Source: Clostridia bacterium
GTDB lineage: Bacteria; Bacillota; Clostridia; Christensenellales; Aristaeellaceae
Length of the DNA stretch: 64,000 bases
Assembly (NCBI GenBank): GCA_017463245.1
Contig: JAFTPN010000082.1
Span: 1 to 64,000, forward strand
Reading direction: 5' to 3'
Notes under the pieces: model-generated
Told to the model about the DNA's origin: nothing
What the model saw: the letters and a program-made list of their open reading frames with translations, nothing else
Databases searched by the model: none
Made by a program: the position numbers and the translations under genes
Shown here: positions 40,764-49,807 of the stretch, in pieces
How the letters are laid out: each line of letters begins with the position of its first letter
How positions within the stretch are numbered: the stretch's first letter is position 1

Positions 40764-42909
40764 ATGCGTTTCGCATTGTCAGGCTGATGCGATTCTTCTT
40801 CGCATCCACCTCCAGCACCCATACCGTCACCACATCGCCCACGCGCACAGCCTCGCTGGGGTGGTTGATGCGCCGCCCGCCGAACTGGCTGATATGCACC
40901 AGCCCGTCCCGATGCACGCCAATGTCCACAAAGGCGCCGAAGTCCGTCACATTGCGCACGGTACCCTTCAGCTCCATGCCCTGCACCAGGTCGTTCATGT
41001 CCATCACATCCGTGCGCAAAAGCGGCGGCGGCAGCTCATCACGAGGGTCGCGTCCGGGCTTGGAAAGCTCTGCCACAATGTCCCTGATGGTGGGTTCGCC
41101 CACATCCAGCTCCTTGGCCAGCTTGTCATAGCCCGCAAGTTCCGCCATGGGGCGCAGCTGACCCTCCGCGGCCTCCTTGGCGGTCATACCAAAGCGCTTG
41201 AGCAGCGCCTTGGCCGCGGCATAGCTCTCGGGATGCACGCCGGTGTTCTCCATCAAATCCTTGCCGCCAGGGATGCGCAGGAAGCCCGCGCATTGCTCAA
41301 AGGCCTTGGGACCCAGCTTGGGCACCTTCTTCAGCTGCGCACGGGTCTGGAAAGCACCGTTCTCCTCGCGATAGGCCACGATGTTCTTCGCCACCGTGCT
41401 GTTGATGCCCGCCACATGACTCAAAAGCGACGGGCTGGCGGTGTTCACATCCACGCCCACAGCGTTCACGCAGTCCTCCACCACGCCGTCCAGCGCTTCG
41501 TCCAGCTCGCTCTCCTTCAGGTCGTGCTGATACTGCCCCACGCCAATGGCCTTGGGGTCGATCTTCACCAGCTCCGCCAGGGGATCCTGCAAGCGCCGGG
41601 CAATGGACACCGCCGAGCGCAGACTCACGTCAAACTGGGGGAATTCCTCCGCCGCCAGCTTGGAGGCCGAGTACACCGACGCACCCGCCTCGCTGACCAC
41701 CATGTAGCTCAAATCGCCGCCCATATCCATTTCGTGCATCACATCCACGAAGAACTGCTCCGTCTCCCGGCTGGCGGTGCCGTTGCCGATGGCCACAATG
41801 CTCACGCCGTGCTTGCGGATCAGGCTCTTCACCGTCGCCTTGGCCTGGGCAACCTTGCCATGGCTGGGCAGGGGGAAGATCACCCCGGTATCCAGCACGC
41901 GGCCGGTGGCATCCACCACGGCCACCTTGCAGCCCGTGCGGATGCCCGGGTCGAGACCCATGGCCACCTTTCCGCGCACCGGCGGCTGCATCAGCAGAGG
42001 CTTCAAATTCATGGCAAACACGCGGATGGCCGCCGTCTGCGCCTTGGCTGTCAGGTCGTTGCGCAGCTCCGTGTCCAGGGAGGGGGCGATCAGCCGGGTG
42101 TAGGCGTCCTCGCAGGCCTTCACCACATAGTCCGTGGCCAGGCTGCCGGTGTGCGCCACATAGTCCGACTGGATGATCCGCTGCACGCCCCCCTCGTTCA
42201 CGTCCAGCCCAACCTTCAGGAAGCCTTCCTTCTCTCCCCGGTTCATGGCCAGCACCCGGTGCGATGGCATCAGCCGCAGCGGCTCCTGGTAGTCGTAATA
42301 CATCCGATAAACGCTGTCCTCTTCGCCGCTCTGCCTGGTTTTCACCATGCAGTCCCGGTGATACAGCTGCTTGAGCTTGGTGCGCACCTGGGGATCATCG
42401 CTGATGCGCTCGGCAATGATGTCCATGGCGCCCTGCAAGGCCGCCTCCGCGTCCTCCACGCCCTTCTCCGCATCAATGTATCCCTCCGCCAGCTCTTCCG
42501 GCGTTTTCGCCTTGCTTAGCTGGAGCAGCAGCACATCCGCAAGAGGCTCCAACCCCTTTTCCCTGGCGATCATGGCGCGGGTGCGGCGCTTGGGGCGATA
42601 AGGCCGGTAGATATCATCCAACTGCCCCATGGTAGCGGCCTTGTCCAGCGCGGCTTGCAGTTCCTCCGTCCACACGCCCAGCTTTTTCAGCGATTCGCTG
42701 ATCTCCCCGCGCCGCGTTTCAATGGCACGCAGGCTGGTGAGCCGCTCGGAAATCTCGCGCAGCTTCTGGTCGTCCAGGGAGCCGTGCTGCTCCTTGCGGT
42801 AGCGGGCGATAAAGGGCAGGGTGCAGCCCTCGTCCAGCAGGCGGATCACCGCCTCGGCCTGCCAGGGCGCGATTTTGAATTCCACACATAGAGTCTCGAT
42901 AATGGTCAT
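40753..42909 (-). CDS. tex: Tex-family S1 RNA-binding protein
   Basis: A 718-residue Tex protein. It has an N-terminal helical region (TLPFIARYRKEQHGSLDD), a YqgF-like RNase-H fold with GLDPGIRTGCKVAVVD, a helix-hairpin-helix region with VGVDVNTASPSLLSHVAG, and a C-terminal S1 domain (GTVRNVTDFGAFVDIGVHRD, HISQF). Tex proteins bind nucleic acids and associate with transcription; length is slightly short of some homologues but all domains are present. ATG 42909 has GGAGG six bases upstream and lies one base after the stop of the flavoprotein gene. The last codons and stop fall within repeat copy B. Confidence 0.94.
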   Translation of the reverse strand: MTIIETLCVEFKIAPWQAEAVIRLLDEGCTLPFIARYRKEQHGSLDDQKLREISERLTSLRAIETRRGEISESLKKLGVWTEELQAALDKAATMGQLDDIYRPYRPKRRTRAMIAREKGLEPLADVLLLQLSKAKTPEELAEGYIDAEKGVEDAEAALQGAMDIIAERISDDPQVRTKLKQLYHRDCMVKTRQSGEEDSVYRMYYDYQEPLRLMPSHRVLAMNRGEKEGFLKVGLDVNEGGVQRIIQSDYVAHTGSLATDYVVKACEDAYTRLIAPSLDTELRNDLTAKAQTAAIRVFAMNLKPLLMQPPVRGKVAMGLDPGIRTGCKVAVVDATGRVLDTGVIFPLPSHGKVAQAKATVKSLIRKHGVSIVAIGNGTASRETEQFFVDVMHEMDMGGDLSYMVVSEAGASVYSASKLAAEEFPQFDVSLRSAVSIARRLQDPLAELVKIDPKAIGVGQYQHDLKESELDEALDGVVEDCVNAVGVDVNTASPSLLSHVAGINSTVAKNIVAYREENGAFQTRAQLKKVPKLGPKAFEQCAGFLRIPGGKDLMENTGVHPESYAAAKALLKRFGMTAKEAAEGQLRPMAELAGYDKLAKELDVGEPTIRDIVAELSKPGRDPRDELPPPLLRTDVMDMNDLVQGMELKGTVRNVTDFGAFVDIGVHRDGLVHISQFGGRRINHPSEAVRVGDVVTVWVLEVDAKKNRISLTMRNASQK

Positions 42910-42910
42910 G

Positions 42911-44116
42911 TCATTCCTCCACACAAGCCTTGGCCGCCAATAAGCCGCTGCCAAAGGCAAACATCAGGTTGAAGCCGCCGCAGGTGCCGTCCACGTCCAA
43001 CATTTCTCCCGCAGCATACAAGCCCGGCACCAGCCTGGAGGCCATGGTTTCCGGGTCAAATTCATTCACGTTCAGGCCGCCAGCCGTCACCTGGGCGCTG
43101 TCGAAGCCCTTCACGCCCTTCACGCTCAGGTCAAAGGCACCCAGCACCTGCGCCAGCGCCGCCACCTCGCCATTTTTCAGCGAGCCGATGTGCCTGTCCC
43201 GGAAGCGGATCCCCGCCTCCATGCACAGGCTGCCCGCCAACCGAGGTACGCACAGCCCCGTGAGCAGCTTCTCCATGGGCTGACTCCCCCATGCAGCTTT
43301 GCGGCGCAGCAGCTCCTGCTCGGCCTGCTGCACGCTCTCAAAGCCCATGCCGTGGAGCAGATTCAGGCGCATCACGCTGCCCTTCTCCGCAAAGCGGGCG
43401 CATTGCATCACGCACACGCCGCTGATGCCATAATCGGCAAACAGCACCTCGCCGCTTTCCTCATGCAGCACCTGTTTGCCCTTCACCGCCGCCACTTCCG
43501 CCTTCACGCGGATGCCGCTCAGCCCCTTGATGGGCAGCGTGTCCGTCATGATCTGCGTCAGCGCGGGTTTTGGCTGCACCAGCGTGTGACCCAGCTTTTC
43601 CATCACCGGCCACAGGCTGCCATCGCTGCCCAGCTTGGGCTGGGCGCAGCCGCCGCCAGCCAGGATCACCTTGTCGCCGCGCCAGCTTCCCGCGTCAGAC
43701 ACCACCGCAAAGCCATGCTTCCCCGGACGAATATCCTTCACCGCTACGCCAGTCAAGATCTCCACGCCCAGGTTGTCCATGGCCAGGCGCAGGGCGTCCA
43801 GCACCGTGGAGGCCTGGCCGCTGGCAGGGTAAACCCGCCCGCCGTCCTCCACGCGAAGGCGCAGGCCAAGCTCCTGCCAGAAGGCCGTTTGCTCCGCCAC
43901 GCCGCATTTATCCAGCACAGATCGCGCAAAAGTGCTGCCGCCGGGATAACAAGCCTCCCCCACATTCATCAGGTTGCAGCGGCCATTGCCGGTGGCCAGC
44001 AGCTTTTTGCCCACTCTGTCCATGCGTTCCAGCAGCGTAACCTTCGCGCCATGCCGCGCCGCCTCAATGGCCGCCGCCATGCCTGCAGCACCGCCGCCGA
44101 TCACAATGATCTCCAC
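42911..44116 (-). CDS. HI0933/YhiN-family FAD-dependent oxidoreductase
   Basis: A 401-residue flavoprotein. The FAD-binding VIGGGAAGMAAAIEAARHG begins at residue 5, KKLLATGNGRCNLMN is the family's signature, and the C-terminus GTCGGFNLMFAFGSGL completes the FAD site. The family is widespread and mostly uncharacterised; the BaiN protein of bile-acid-converting Clostridium belongs to it, but nothing here shows bile-acid activity. It is followed after one base by tex, so the two share an mRNA. Its promoter is at 44141-44170. Confidence 0.9.
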   Translation of the reverse strand: MEIIVIGGGAAGMAAAIEAARHGAKVTLLERMDRVGKKLLATGNGRCNLMNVGEACYPGGSTFARSVLDKCGVAEQTAFWQELGLRLRVEDGGRVYPASGQASTVLDALRLAMDNLGVEILTGVAVKDIRPGKHGFAVVSDAGSWRGDKVILAGGGCAQPKLGSDGSLWPVMEKLGHTLVQPKPALTQIMTDTLPIKGLSGIRVKAEVAAVKGKQVLHEESGEVLFADYGISGVCVMQCARFAEKGSVMRLNLLHGMGFESVQQAEQELLRRKAAWGSQPMEKLLTGLCVPRLAGSLCMEAGIRFRDRHIGSLKNGEVAALAQVLGAFDLSVKGVKGFDSAQVTAGGLNVNEFDPETMASRLVPGLYAAGEMLDVDGTCGGFNLMFAFGSGLLAAKACVEE

Positions 44117-44140
44117 GCCAACACCTCATTTCTTCCCTCT

Positions 44141-44170
44141 ATTATACCAGCCGCATAAACCATCCGTCAA
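44141..44170 (-). promoter_or_regulatory. Promoter of the flavoprotein-tex operon
   Basis: Minus strand: TTGACG, an 18-base spacer, and consensus TATAAT, 25 bases before the start codon. Confidence 0.82.
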
Positions 44171-44198
44171 CGCCGTACACTATGGCGAGGTGATTTGC

Positions 44199-44678
44199 AT
44201 GACAGAGCTCCCCCTTCGCAAACGCTGGCCGACCCTGGTGCTGATCCTCGCCTGCACCCTGGGCGGCGGCGCGCTGGTGGGGTTCCTCACCCGCGATTCC
44301 ATGTCCGTATACAGCGATATCGTCAAGCCGTCCTTTGCGCCGCCCAGCTGGGTTTTCCCCGTGGCCTGGTCGATCCTCTACGCCGCCATGAGCGTCTCCC
44401 TGTGGCTGATGATCCGCAAGGACGTGCCCAGCCGCGCCACCATTGTGCTGTATGTGGTGCAGCTGCTGGTGAACCTGGCCTGGCCGTTCATTTTCTTCAC
44501 CATGCAGGCCTTTGGGCTGGCCTTCTGGTGGCTGCTGCTCCTGCTGACGCTGGTCATCTGGCTGATGATCCGCGCCTTCCGCACCGGTCCCGTGGCCGGC
44601 TGGCTGCTGGTGCCCTATGCCGCCTGGACGGCCTTCGCCGCCGTGCTGAGCTTCGCCGTTGCCCGGTTGAATCCGTGA
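44199..44678 (+). CDS. TspO/MBR-family membrane protein
   Basis: A 159-residue protein with five membrane segments. PSFAPPSWVFPVAWSILYA is the tryptophan- and proline-rich family motif; VNLAWPFIFFTMQAFGLAFW follows. TspO proteins bind porphyrins and other hydrophobic ligands; the role in Clostridia is unclear. ATG 44199 has GAGGTGAT upstream. The gene stands alone and diverges from the flavoprotein gene. Confidence 0.92.
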   Translation: MTELPLRKRWPTLVLILACTLGGGALVGFLTRDSMSVYSDIVKPSFAPPSWVFPVAWSILYAAMSVSLWLMIRKDVPSRATIVLYVVQLLVNLAWPFIFFTMQAFGLAFWWLLLLLTLVIWLMIRAFRTGPVAGWLLVPYAAWTAFAAVLSFAVARLNP

Positions 44679-44709
44679 GAAAAGGAAGTCTGCAACAGAC
44701 TTCCTTTTC
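44679..44709. terminator. Bidirectional terminator
   Basis: A perfect 14-bp stem GAAAAGGAAGTCTG / CAGACTTCCTTTTC with a three-base loop, between convergent genes. Confidence 0.92.
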
Positions 44710-44710
44710 A

Positions 44711-45448
44711 TTATTCCAGATGATAGATCCTTTTCAGCTCCGGCGTCATGCTGCCGTCGGGTTCGTACACGATCAGCGGCGGCTCCGGGTGCAGCATGGG
44801 CTTGGCGTCCTTCACCGCCTCCACCAGCACCAGATTGGCCGCCTTGTGCGCCATGGGGTAGATCAGCCGAAAGCGCTTGGGCGTCAGGTGCGCCTGCTCC
44901 ATGGCTTGCATCAATTCCAGCATCCGTGGCGCCGGGTACACCATGGCCAACTTGCCCTTGCCCTTCAAAAGCCGGAACGCGGTGACCAGCCAGGCCTTCA
45001 GGCCATCCTCTGTCTGATGCCGTGCCAGGCGCAGCGTGTCCGAGGGATTTTGCAGGGTGGTGCCGGGCGTGCCGTAGGGCGGGTTGCAGATGATGGCGTC
45101 CACGCTGCAAGGTTCCAGCACCGTCAGCGCCTGCTCCACCGGCAGGGCGTGGACGGTCACGCAGCTCTCCAGGCCGTTGAGCGCCATGGTGCGGCTGGCC
45201 ATTTCGGCCATGTCCGGCTGAATTTCAAAGGCGTGGATGATCTTCCCCTTCCCCCGCCCCCGCAGCAGCACCGGCAGGATGCCCGTGCCCGTGCCAAAGT
45301 CGGCCACAGTGTCCCGCGCCTCCACCCGGGCGAAGTCCGCCAGCAGCACCGCGTCCATGCCAAAGCGGAAGCCCGCCTCCTTTTGCAGGATGCGCATACC
45401 TGCCAGCTGCAGGTCGTCCAGGCGTTCGCCGGGGTGGATCAGCTCCAT
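44711..45448 (-). CDS. TrmN6-like tRNA1(Val) adenine-N6 methyltransferase
   Basis: A 245-residue SAM methyltransferase of the YfiC/TrmN6 type. VADFGTGTGILPVLL is SAM motif I and IICNPPYGTP is the catalytic NPPY of N6-adenine methyltransferases. The N-terminal GFRFGMDAVLLADFA is typical of this family. It lies four bases after the SpoIID-like gene, and a GIY-YIG gene that often accompanies this family is absent. Substrate assignment is by family only. Confidence 0.85.
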   Translation of the reverse strand: MELIHPGERLDDLQLAGMRILQKEAGFRFGMDAVLLADFARVEARDTVADFGTGTGILPVLLRGRGKGKIIHAFEIQPDMAEMASRTMALNGLESCVTVHALPVEQALTVLEPCSVDAIICNPPYGTPGTTLQNPSDTLRLARHQTEDGLKAWLVTAFRLLKGKGKLAMVYPAPRMLELMQAMEQAHLTPKRFRLIYPMAHKAANLVLVEAVKDAKPMLHPEPPLIVYEPDGSMTPELKRIYHLE

Positions 45449-45452
45449 CGTG

Positions 45453-48400
45453 TCACTCCTTGCTGAGGAATTTGGTCATCACATAGCCGATGTGCTCGTT
45501 GTACTGTATCTTGCACCACTCCTCGCCCTCGGCCAGCAGCGTCACCGCCGTGCCCTTGGGGATGCTCAGCAGCACCCGCGCCTCGGCAGAGGGCATCTCC
45601 CGCAGGTTCAGCCCGCCGAAGGTGGTGTTCACATAGCGCACGCCGCTGTCGCTTTCCGGCGGGGTGGTGGTCAGGAATCGGCTCATCACATAGCCTGTCA
45701 CGCTGTCATAGCGCACCTTGCACCAGTTGTCGCCCTCCATCAGCAGCTCCACCTGGGCATATTGGGGAATGGTGATCAGCACCAGCGCGTTGGCGTCCGC
45801 GGTCTCCCGCAGGTTCAGCGAGCCGGAGGCGGTGTTCACCCACGCAACCGCAGGAGCCGTACTGCCGCCATTCTCCGGCTTTTCATCGGTAAAGGTCAGG
45901 AACTTGTCCATCACATATCCGGTGGCTCCGGCATAGCTGACCTTCGCCCAGCCGTTTGCGTGGCTCGTCACCTCCAGCACCTCGCCCTGGGGGATGCTCA
46001 GCAGCACCCGGGCATCGGCAGAGGCCGTCTCCCGCAGGTTCAGCCCGCCGCCGGAGGTGGTCACCGTGGCATACTTCCCGGTGACCTCCGGTTCCGTCGT
46101 GCCGCCTTCTGCCCGCAGGTAGGAGCTCATCACATAGCCGGTCGAGCCATTGTAGGTCACCTGGCTCCACTCCCCGCTCTGGCCGATCACGCCCACCCGG
46201 GTTCCCTTGGGGAGCTGCATCACCACGCTGGAGCCCGTGGTGGGCTGCCTGCGCATGTTCAGCGAGCCGGAGTGCGTGGCCACAATGGCGTAGCTTGTGG
46301 GGGCAGCATCTTCATCCGCAGGGAAAGAAAGGTACTTGGTCATCACATAACCGCTGATGCCCGCATACCGCACCGCGCACCACTCCGTGCCGCGGTTGGT
46401 CACCACAATGCTCTCGCCTCTGGGTATGGTCATCAGCACTCCGGAAGCCGTGGTGGGCTGCTGGCGCAGGTTCAGCGTGCCGCTGGCCGTTTTGACAATG
46501 GCCTCCTGCTCGCCATTGCCCAGCGTGGGCGCATCCTCCTGGGGAGGTGTCACCACCTCGCCATTCATGGCCAGGAACTTGGTCATCATGTAGCCTTCGT
46601 AGCCGTCGGCCTGCACATAGCACCAGCTGCCGTCGTTGGCCAGCACCGTCACCGGGCTGCCATGGCGGATGGCCGTCAGCACCCGGCTGGTGGTGGAAGC
46701 GGTTTCCCGCAGGTTCACCGTTCCGGAGCCCGAGGGAACGTTCACCACCGCGGGCGTGCTGCCCTGCCCGGTGATCTGCATGGGATAGCTGCTGCTCATG
46801 CGCAGGAAGTCCATGCTTGCCCAGCCCACAGAAGCGCCGTATTGCACATTTGCCCAGCCGTTTTCCGTGCGGAACACGCACAGCACCGCCCCATCGGGGA
46901 TAGAGGCCTGCACCCCGGCGCTCAGGCTGGGGCTGGTGCGCAGGTTCAGGGTGCCGTTGCATTGCACCGTTGCCCATTGGCTGATGGTGGAGGGCGTTTC
47001 CGAAGAAGAAGTGGGCGGAGTGCCGTCAAAGCGCAGCGCGGAGGTGGGCGCATAGCCCACGATCTGCCCCAGGCGCACCAGCGTCCAGCTGTCGCCCTTG
47101 GCCAGCACCGTCACCAGCCCGCCGTTCACCACGCTGGTCTGCACCGAGGCATTCTCATTCGCGCCGCTGCGGATGGCCAGCCTGTCGCTGACGCCGGAGA
47201 GCCGCACCGCTGCGGTATACCCGCTGCCGGTGGTGATCTCCGCCGGTTCCTCCGTGTTCACAATGGTGTCCTGGCCACCGCTCTCCACGGAGGAGAGGAT
47301 GGTGTGGGTAAAGGCATACCGCACCCGGCGGCAGCCCTCGTAGTAAAAGCCCAGAATCTGATCGTAGGTATAGCCCATGGAGCCCATCTGCATAGCGCCG
47401 CGCTGGCTCATGCCCACGCCGTGACCAAAGCGCCGCGACACCAGCTTGAAGGAATCGTTGTAGGTTTCCACCGTCCACAATTCGTTCTCCCGGCTGTTGA
47501 TGCTCATGCCCAGCGCCTTTTCCAGCTCGGAAAAGATGTCCAGGGTCAGCGTGGCGCTTCGGGTGCTGCTGCCGGATTGGATGGACACGTCAAAGTCCAG
47601 CTTGGTGTACAGGCGGCTGGGCGATGCATACATGGGCGTGTGGGGCGTGATGGCGTTGATCCGCGTCACGCTGGCATTGCTGCCATAGGCCGCCCGCGCC
47701 CTGCTATTCAGCAGGCTCCTGATGGTGGCATCCTGGCTGCCGGAGGTGTTGTCCTTATACACCGTCACGCTGCGCTTCACCGCAGCAGAGTTCATCAGGT
47801 CGAAGGGGTCGTCCTTGATGCCCAGGTACTCATATCCGCTGGCGTTGAAGCGGTTGGCGGCCGATTCCGTCTGGCCGCCGTTGGAAGCGGTGTAATAGGT
47901 GCTGGTCAGCGCCTCGCCATTCATCACCACAATGCCTCGGGTGGCGTCCACCGCTGCGGTGCAGTTGGCCGTGGTATCGGAATTGCCGTAGTACACCTGA
48001 TCGTTCGTGGTGTCCACCACATCGTAGAGGCTGTTCTTGCGCAGGTTCATCTTGTTCAGCGTGTAGGTACGCGCCGCCACCGCCTGGGCCTTCAGCGCCT
48101 CGATGTTGGCAGAGTTGCCCATCTCATAGGGCACCACGCCATAGAGATAATACTCAATATACACATGCACAATGGCATACAGCCGCCAGCTGCTGCCGGA
48201 CTTCTGCGCCGTGAGGTGCAGGTCTCCGGGGTAGAGGTTGTCTGGCATTCTGGTCTGGGCAATGCGCAGGCCGTTGCTGCCCTTGGCAGCATGGCGGCGC
48301 AGCGCCATGGCCTGACCCATGGCATAGCGCTGTCCATTGCGCACCATGGTGATCTGCCCGGTAGACTGATCAAAATCAATATGCAGCGTTTCGCCGCTGG

Positions 48401-48623
48401 TAAGTGTCATGTCGTGGTTGCCATCGGCGGTATAGCTGCCCGCCACGGTGATGTCCATTTCCTTGGGGTTCCCCATAGAAGACAGGTACACCCTCACCAT
48501 ACCATTTTTCGTGCTGGCCTGTACCAGGGGTGCAGCCTGGATCTCTGTTGCTTGTGCAAAGGAGGCAGTCCAGCCGGTCATCAGCAGTACAAAGCACAGT
48601 AGCAGGCATATTCTGCGGTGCAA
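45453..48623 (-). CDS. SpoIID/LytB-domain protein with eight SH3b repeats
   Basis: A 1056-residue exported protein. Residues 1-25 form a signal peptide (CLLLCFVLLMTGW then SFAQA). The SpoIID/LytB domain spans about 150-440: YGVVPYEMGNSANIEALKAQ holds the glutamate used by SpoIID lytic transglycosylases, and GHGVGMSQRGAMQMG is the family motif. Eight SH3b repeats of about 65 residues follow to the C-terminus, each with NLR or NMR and ending G-Y-V-M-(T/S/D)-K/R-(F/Y)-L. SpoIID of Bacillus has no SH3 domains, so this is either a divergent engulfment enzyme or a vegetative wall hydrolase. TTG 48623 follows AAGGAG at nine bases. Confidence 0.88.
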   Translation of the reverse strand: MHRRICLLLCFVLLMTGWTASFAQATEIQAAPLVQASTKNGMVRVYLSSMGNPKEMDITVAGSYTADGNHDMTLTSGETLHIDFDQSTGQITMVRNGQRYAMGQAMALRRHAAKGSNGLRIAQTRMPDNLYPGDLHLTAQKSGSSWRLYAIVHVYIEYYLYGVVPYEMGNSANIEALKAQAVAARTYTLNKMNLRKNSLYDVVDTTNDQVYYGNSDTTANCTAAVDATRGIVVMNGEALTSTYYTASNGGQTESAANRFNASGYEYLGIKDDPFDLMNSAAVKRSVTVYKDNTSGSQDATIRSLLNSRARAAYGSNASVTRINAITPHTPMYASPSRLYTKLDFDVSIQSGSSTRSATLTLDIFSELEKALGMSINSRENELWTVETYNDSFKLVSRRFGHGVGMSQRGAMQMGSMGYTYDQILGFYYEGCRRVRYAFTHTILSSVESGGQDTIVNTEEPAEITTGSGYTAAVRLSGVSDRLAIRSGANENASVQTSVVNGGLVTVLAKGDSWTLVRLGQIVGYAPTSALRFDGTPPTSSSETPSTISQWATVQCNGTLNLRTSPSLSAGVQASIPDGAVLCVFRTENGWANVQYGASVGWASMDFLRMSSSYPMQITGQGSTPAVVNVPSGSGTVNLRETASTTSRVLTAIRHGSPVTVLANDGSWCYVQADGYEGYMMTKFLAMNGEVVTPPQEDAPTLGNGEQEAIVKTASGTLNLRQQPTTASGVLMTIPRGESIVVTNRGTEWCAVRYAGISGYVMTKYLSFPADEDAAPTSYAIVATHSGSLNMRRQPTTGSSVVMQLPKGTRVGVIGQSGEWSQVTYNGSTGYVMSSYLRAEGGTTEPEVTGKYATVTTSGGGLNLRETASADARVLLSIPQGEVLEVTSHANGWAKVSYAGATGYVMDKFLTFTDEKPENGGSTAPAVAWVNTASGSLNLRETADANALVLITIPQYAQVELLMEGDNWCKVRYDSVTGYVMSRFLTTTPPESDSGVRYVNTTFGGLNLREMPSAEARVLLSIPKGTAVTLLAEGEEWCKIQYNEHIGYVMTKFLSKE

Positions 48624-48744
48624 GCAAGATCGCTCCTTTCGATGCTATTCGACGTTTTTTACGTTCGTAACGATTGTACCACACATCTTGCTTCACCGCC
48701 ATAGTGCAACCACGGATTTTCCACGGAAATACTTGTCTTTTCAC

Positions 48745-48779
48745 AAAAATTCGGCACACCCAGCGCGGATGTGCCGAAT
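48745..48779 (-). terminator. Terminator of the AraC-type regulator gene
   Basis: ATTCGGCACA/TGTGCCGAAT with an 11-base loop; on the minus strand TTTTTG follows. Confidence 0.85.
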
Positions 48780-48783
48780 CGCC

Positions 48784-49695
48784 TTATTTCATTTTCACCG
48801 GGCGCAGCACCTCATAGCCGCGCCCTTCGGGATAGTGCCGCTGATAGCACGGCCGTGCCTGTTCGTCCCACACGAACTTTCCATGGTATTCCCCTTCCAG
48901 GTCGAAGTTCCACGCCAGCTGCTCCACCCGGGTCATGACCTCCACGTTCTCCTTCAAAAAATCAAAGGGTGGATGGCAGAACACGATGTAATACCCTTCC
49001 GGCACGTCCCGCAGTTCAAAGCCCTCCGGCACCTCTCCGGCGTAATCCAGCCGCATACCGGAGCCGTACAGATACCGCCTTTCTCCCTTTTCATTCAGAT
49101 ACCAGCCCGCGGTGTGGGGCGTCACGATGGGGTCGCTCACATGCCCCAGGCTGTCGATGATCCCGCAGATCCTGTCGCAGTCCTTTCCATCCCAGAAGGA
49201 GCAGTAGTCCTTCGCTTCCTTGTCCCATATGCCCATGTACTTGTGCGCCGGAATATACTCCAGCCGCCAGCTTGCTTCCGTGATCATATCCCCATTCTCC
49301 TCTCCTTGATGCAATGCACAATAGTGCTCCGGGAAGAAGATCACCTTGTAGATGGGCAGCGGCACCGGCACCGGCTTGCGCCGATACGCCCCAGGCGTAC
49401 ACCCGAAGGTCTGCCGAAACGCCCGCGTCAGCGCCTCCTGGGACGAAAAGCCATACTTCACCGCAATGTCCAGAATGCGCTCGTCCGTGTCCCGCAACTC
49501 GATGGCCGCGCGCGCCAGCCTTCGTCCTGCCACATAGGATTTCATGGTCACCCCGCACACCCGGTGGAACTGCATGGAGCAGTAGCTGGGCGAATAGCCG
49601 ATCTGCCGGGACATTTCCATCAGCGTGGGTTCCTCGGTCAGATGCGCTTCGATCCAGTCGATCATTCTCTGCACAGCCTCGTTCCATTCATACAT
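48784..49695 (-). CDS. AraC-family regulator with GyrI-like effector domain
   Basis: A 303-residue regulator. The N-terminal double helix-turn-helix runs from residue 5 to 110 (MSRQIGYSPSYCSMQFHRVC, then ILDIAVKYGFSSQEALTRAF and FGCTPGAYR). A C-terminal GyrI-like/SOUL-type effector-binding domain follows, ending FDFLKENVEVMTRVEQLAW and ARPCYQRHYPEGRGYEVLRP. This Rob-like layout is common in regulators of multidrug response. AAGGAGGGA precedes ATG 49695. No target gene is adjacent. Confidence 0.9.
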   Translation of the reverse strand: MYEWNEAVQRMIDWIEAHLTEEPTLMEMSRQIGYSPSYCSMQFHRVCGVTMKSYVAGRRLARAAIELRDTDERILDIAVKYGFSSQEALTRAFRQTFGCTPGAYRRKPVPVPLPIYKVIFFPEHYCALHQGEENGDMITEASWRLEYIPAHKYMGIWDKEAKDYCSFWDGKDCDRICGIIDSLGHVSDPIVTPHTAGWYLNEKGERRYLYGSGMRLDYAGEVPEGFELRDVPEGYYIVFCHPPFDFLKENVEVMTRVEQLAWNFDLEGEYHGKFVWDEQARPCYQRHYPEGRGYEVLRPVKMK

Positions 49696-49761
49696 GGCGA
49701 CTCCCTCCTTTCTGCACCATCATACCACCAAGGCGGCACGGAATGCTTGATGTCACTTACA

Positions 49762-49791
49762 CAAAAGGCGCACCCTGTTGCAGGTGCGCCT
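49762..49791 (-). terminator. Terminator of the glg operon
   Basis: Minus strand: AGGCGCACC pairs with GGTGCGCCT around eight bases, followed by TTTGTG. Confidence 0.85.
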
Positions 49792-49807
49792 GATTGGTCA
49801 TGTGGGA

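Noticed and set aside
42911..44116. Bile-acid baiN gene
   Set aside because: The HI0933 family is universal in Firmicutes; no other bai gene is nearby, so the specific name is not justified.
45237..48602. Open frame of 1121 codons on the + strand
   Set aside because: Exactly antisense to the SpoIID/SH3 gene, whose motifs and repeats are clear; a GC-rich codon-bias shadow with His/Gly/Arg-rich low-complexity translation.
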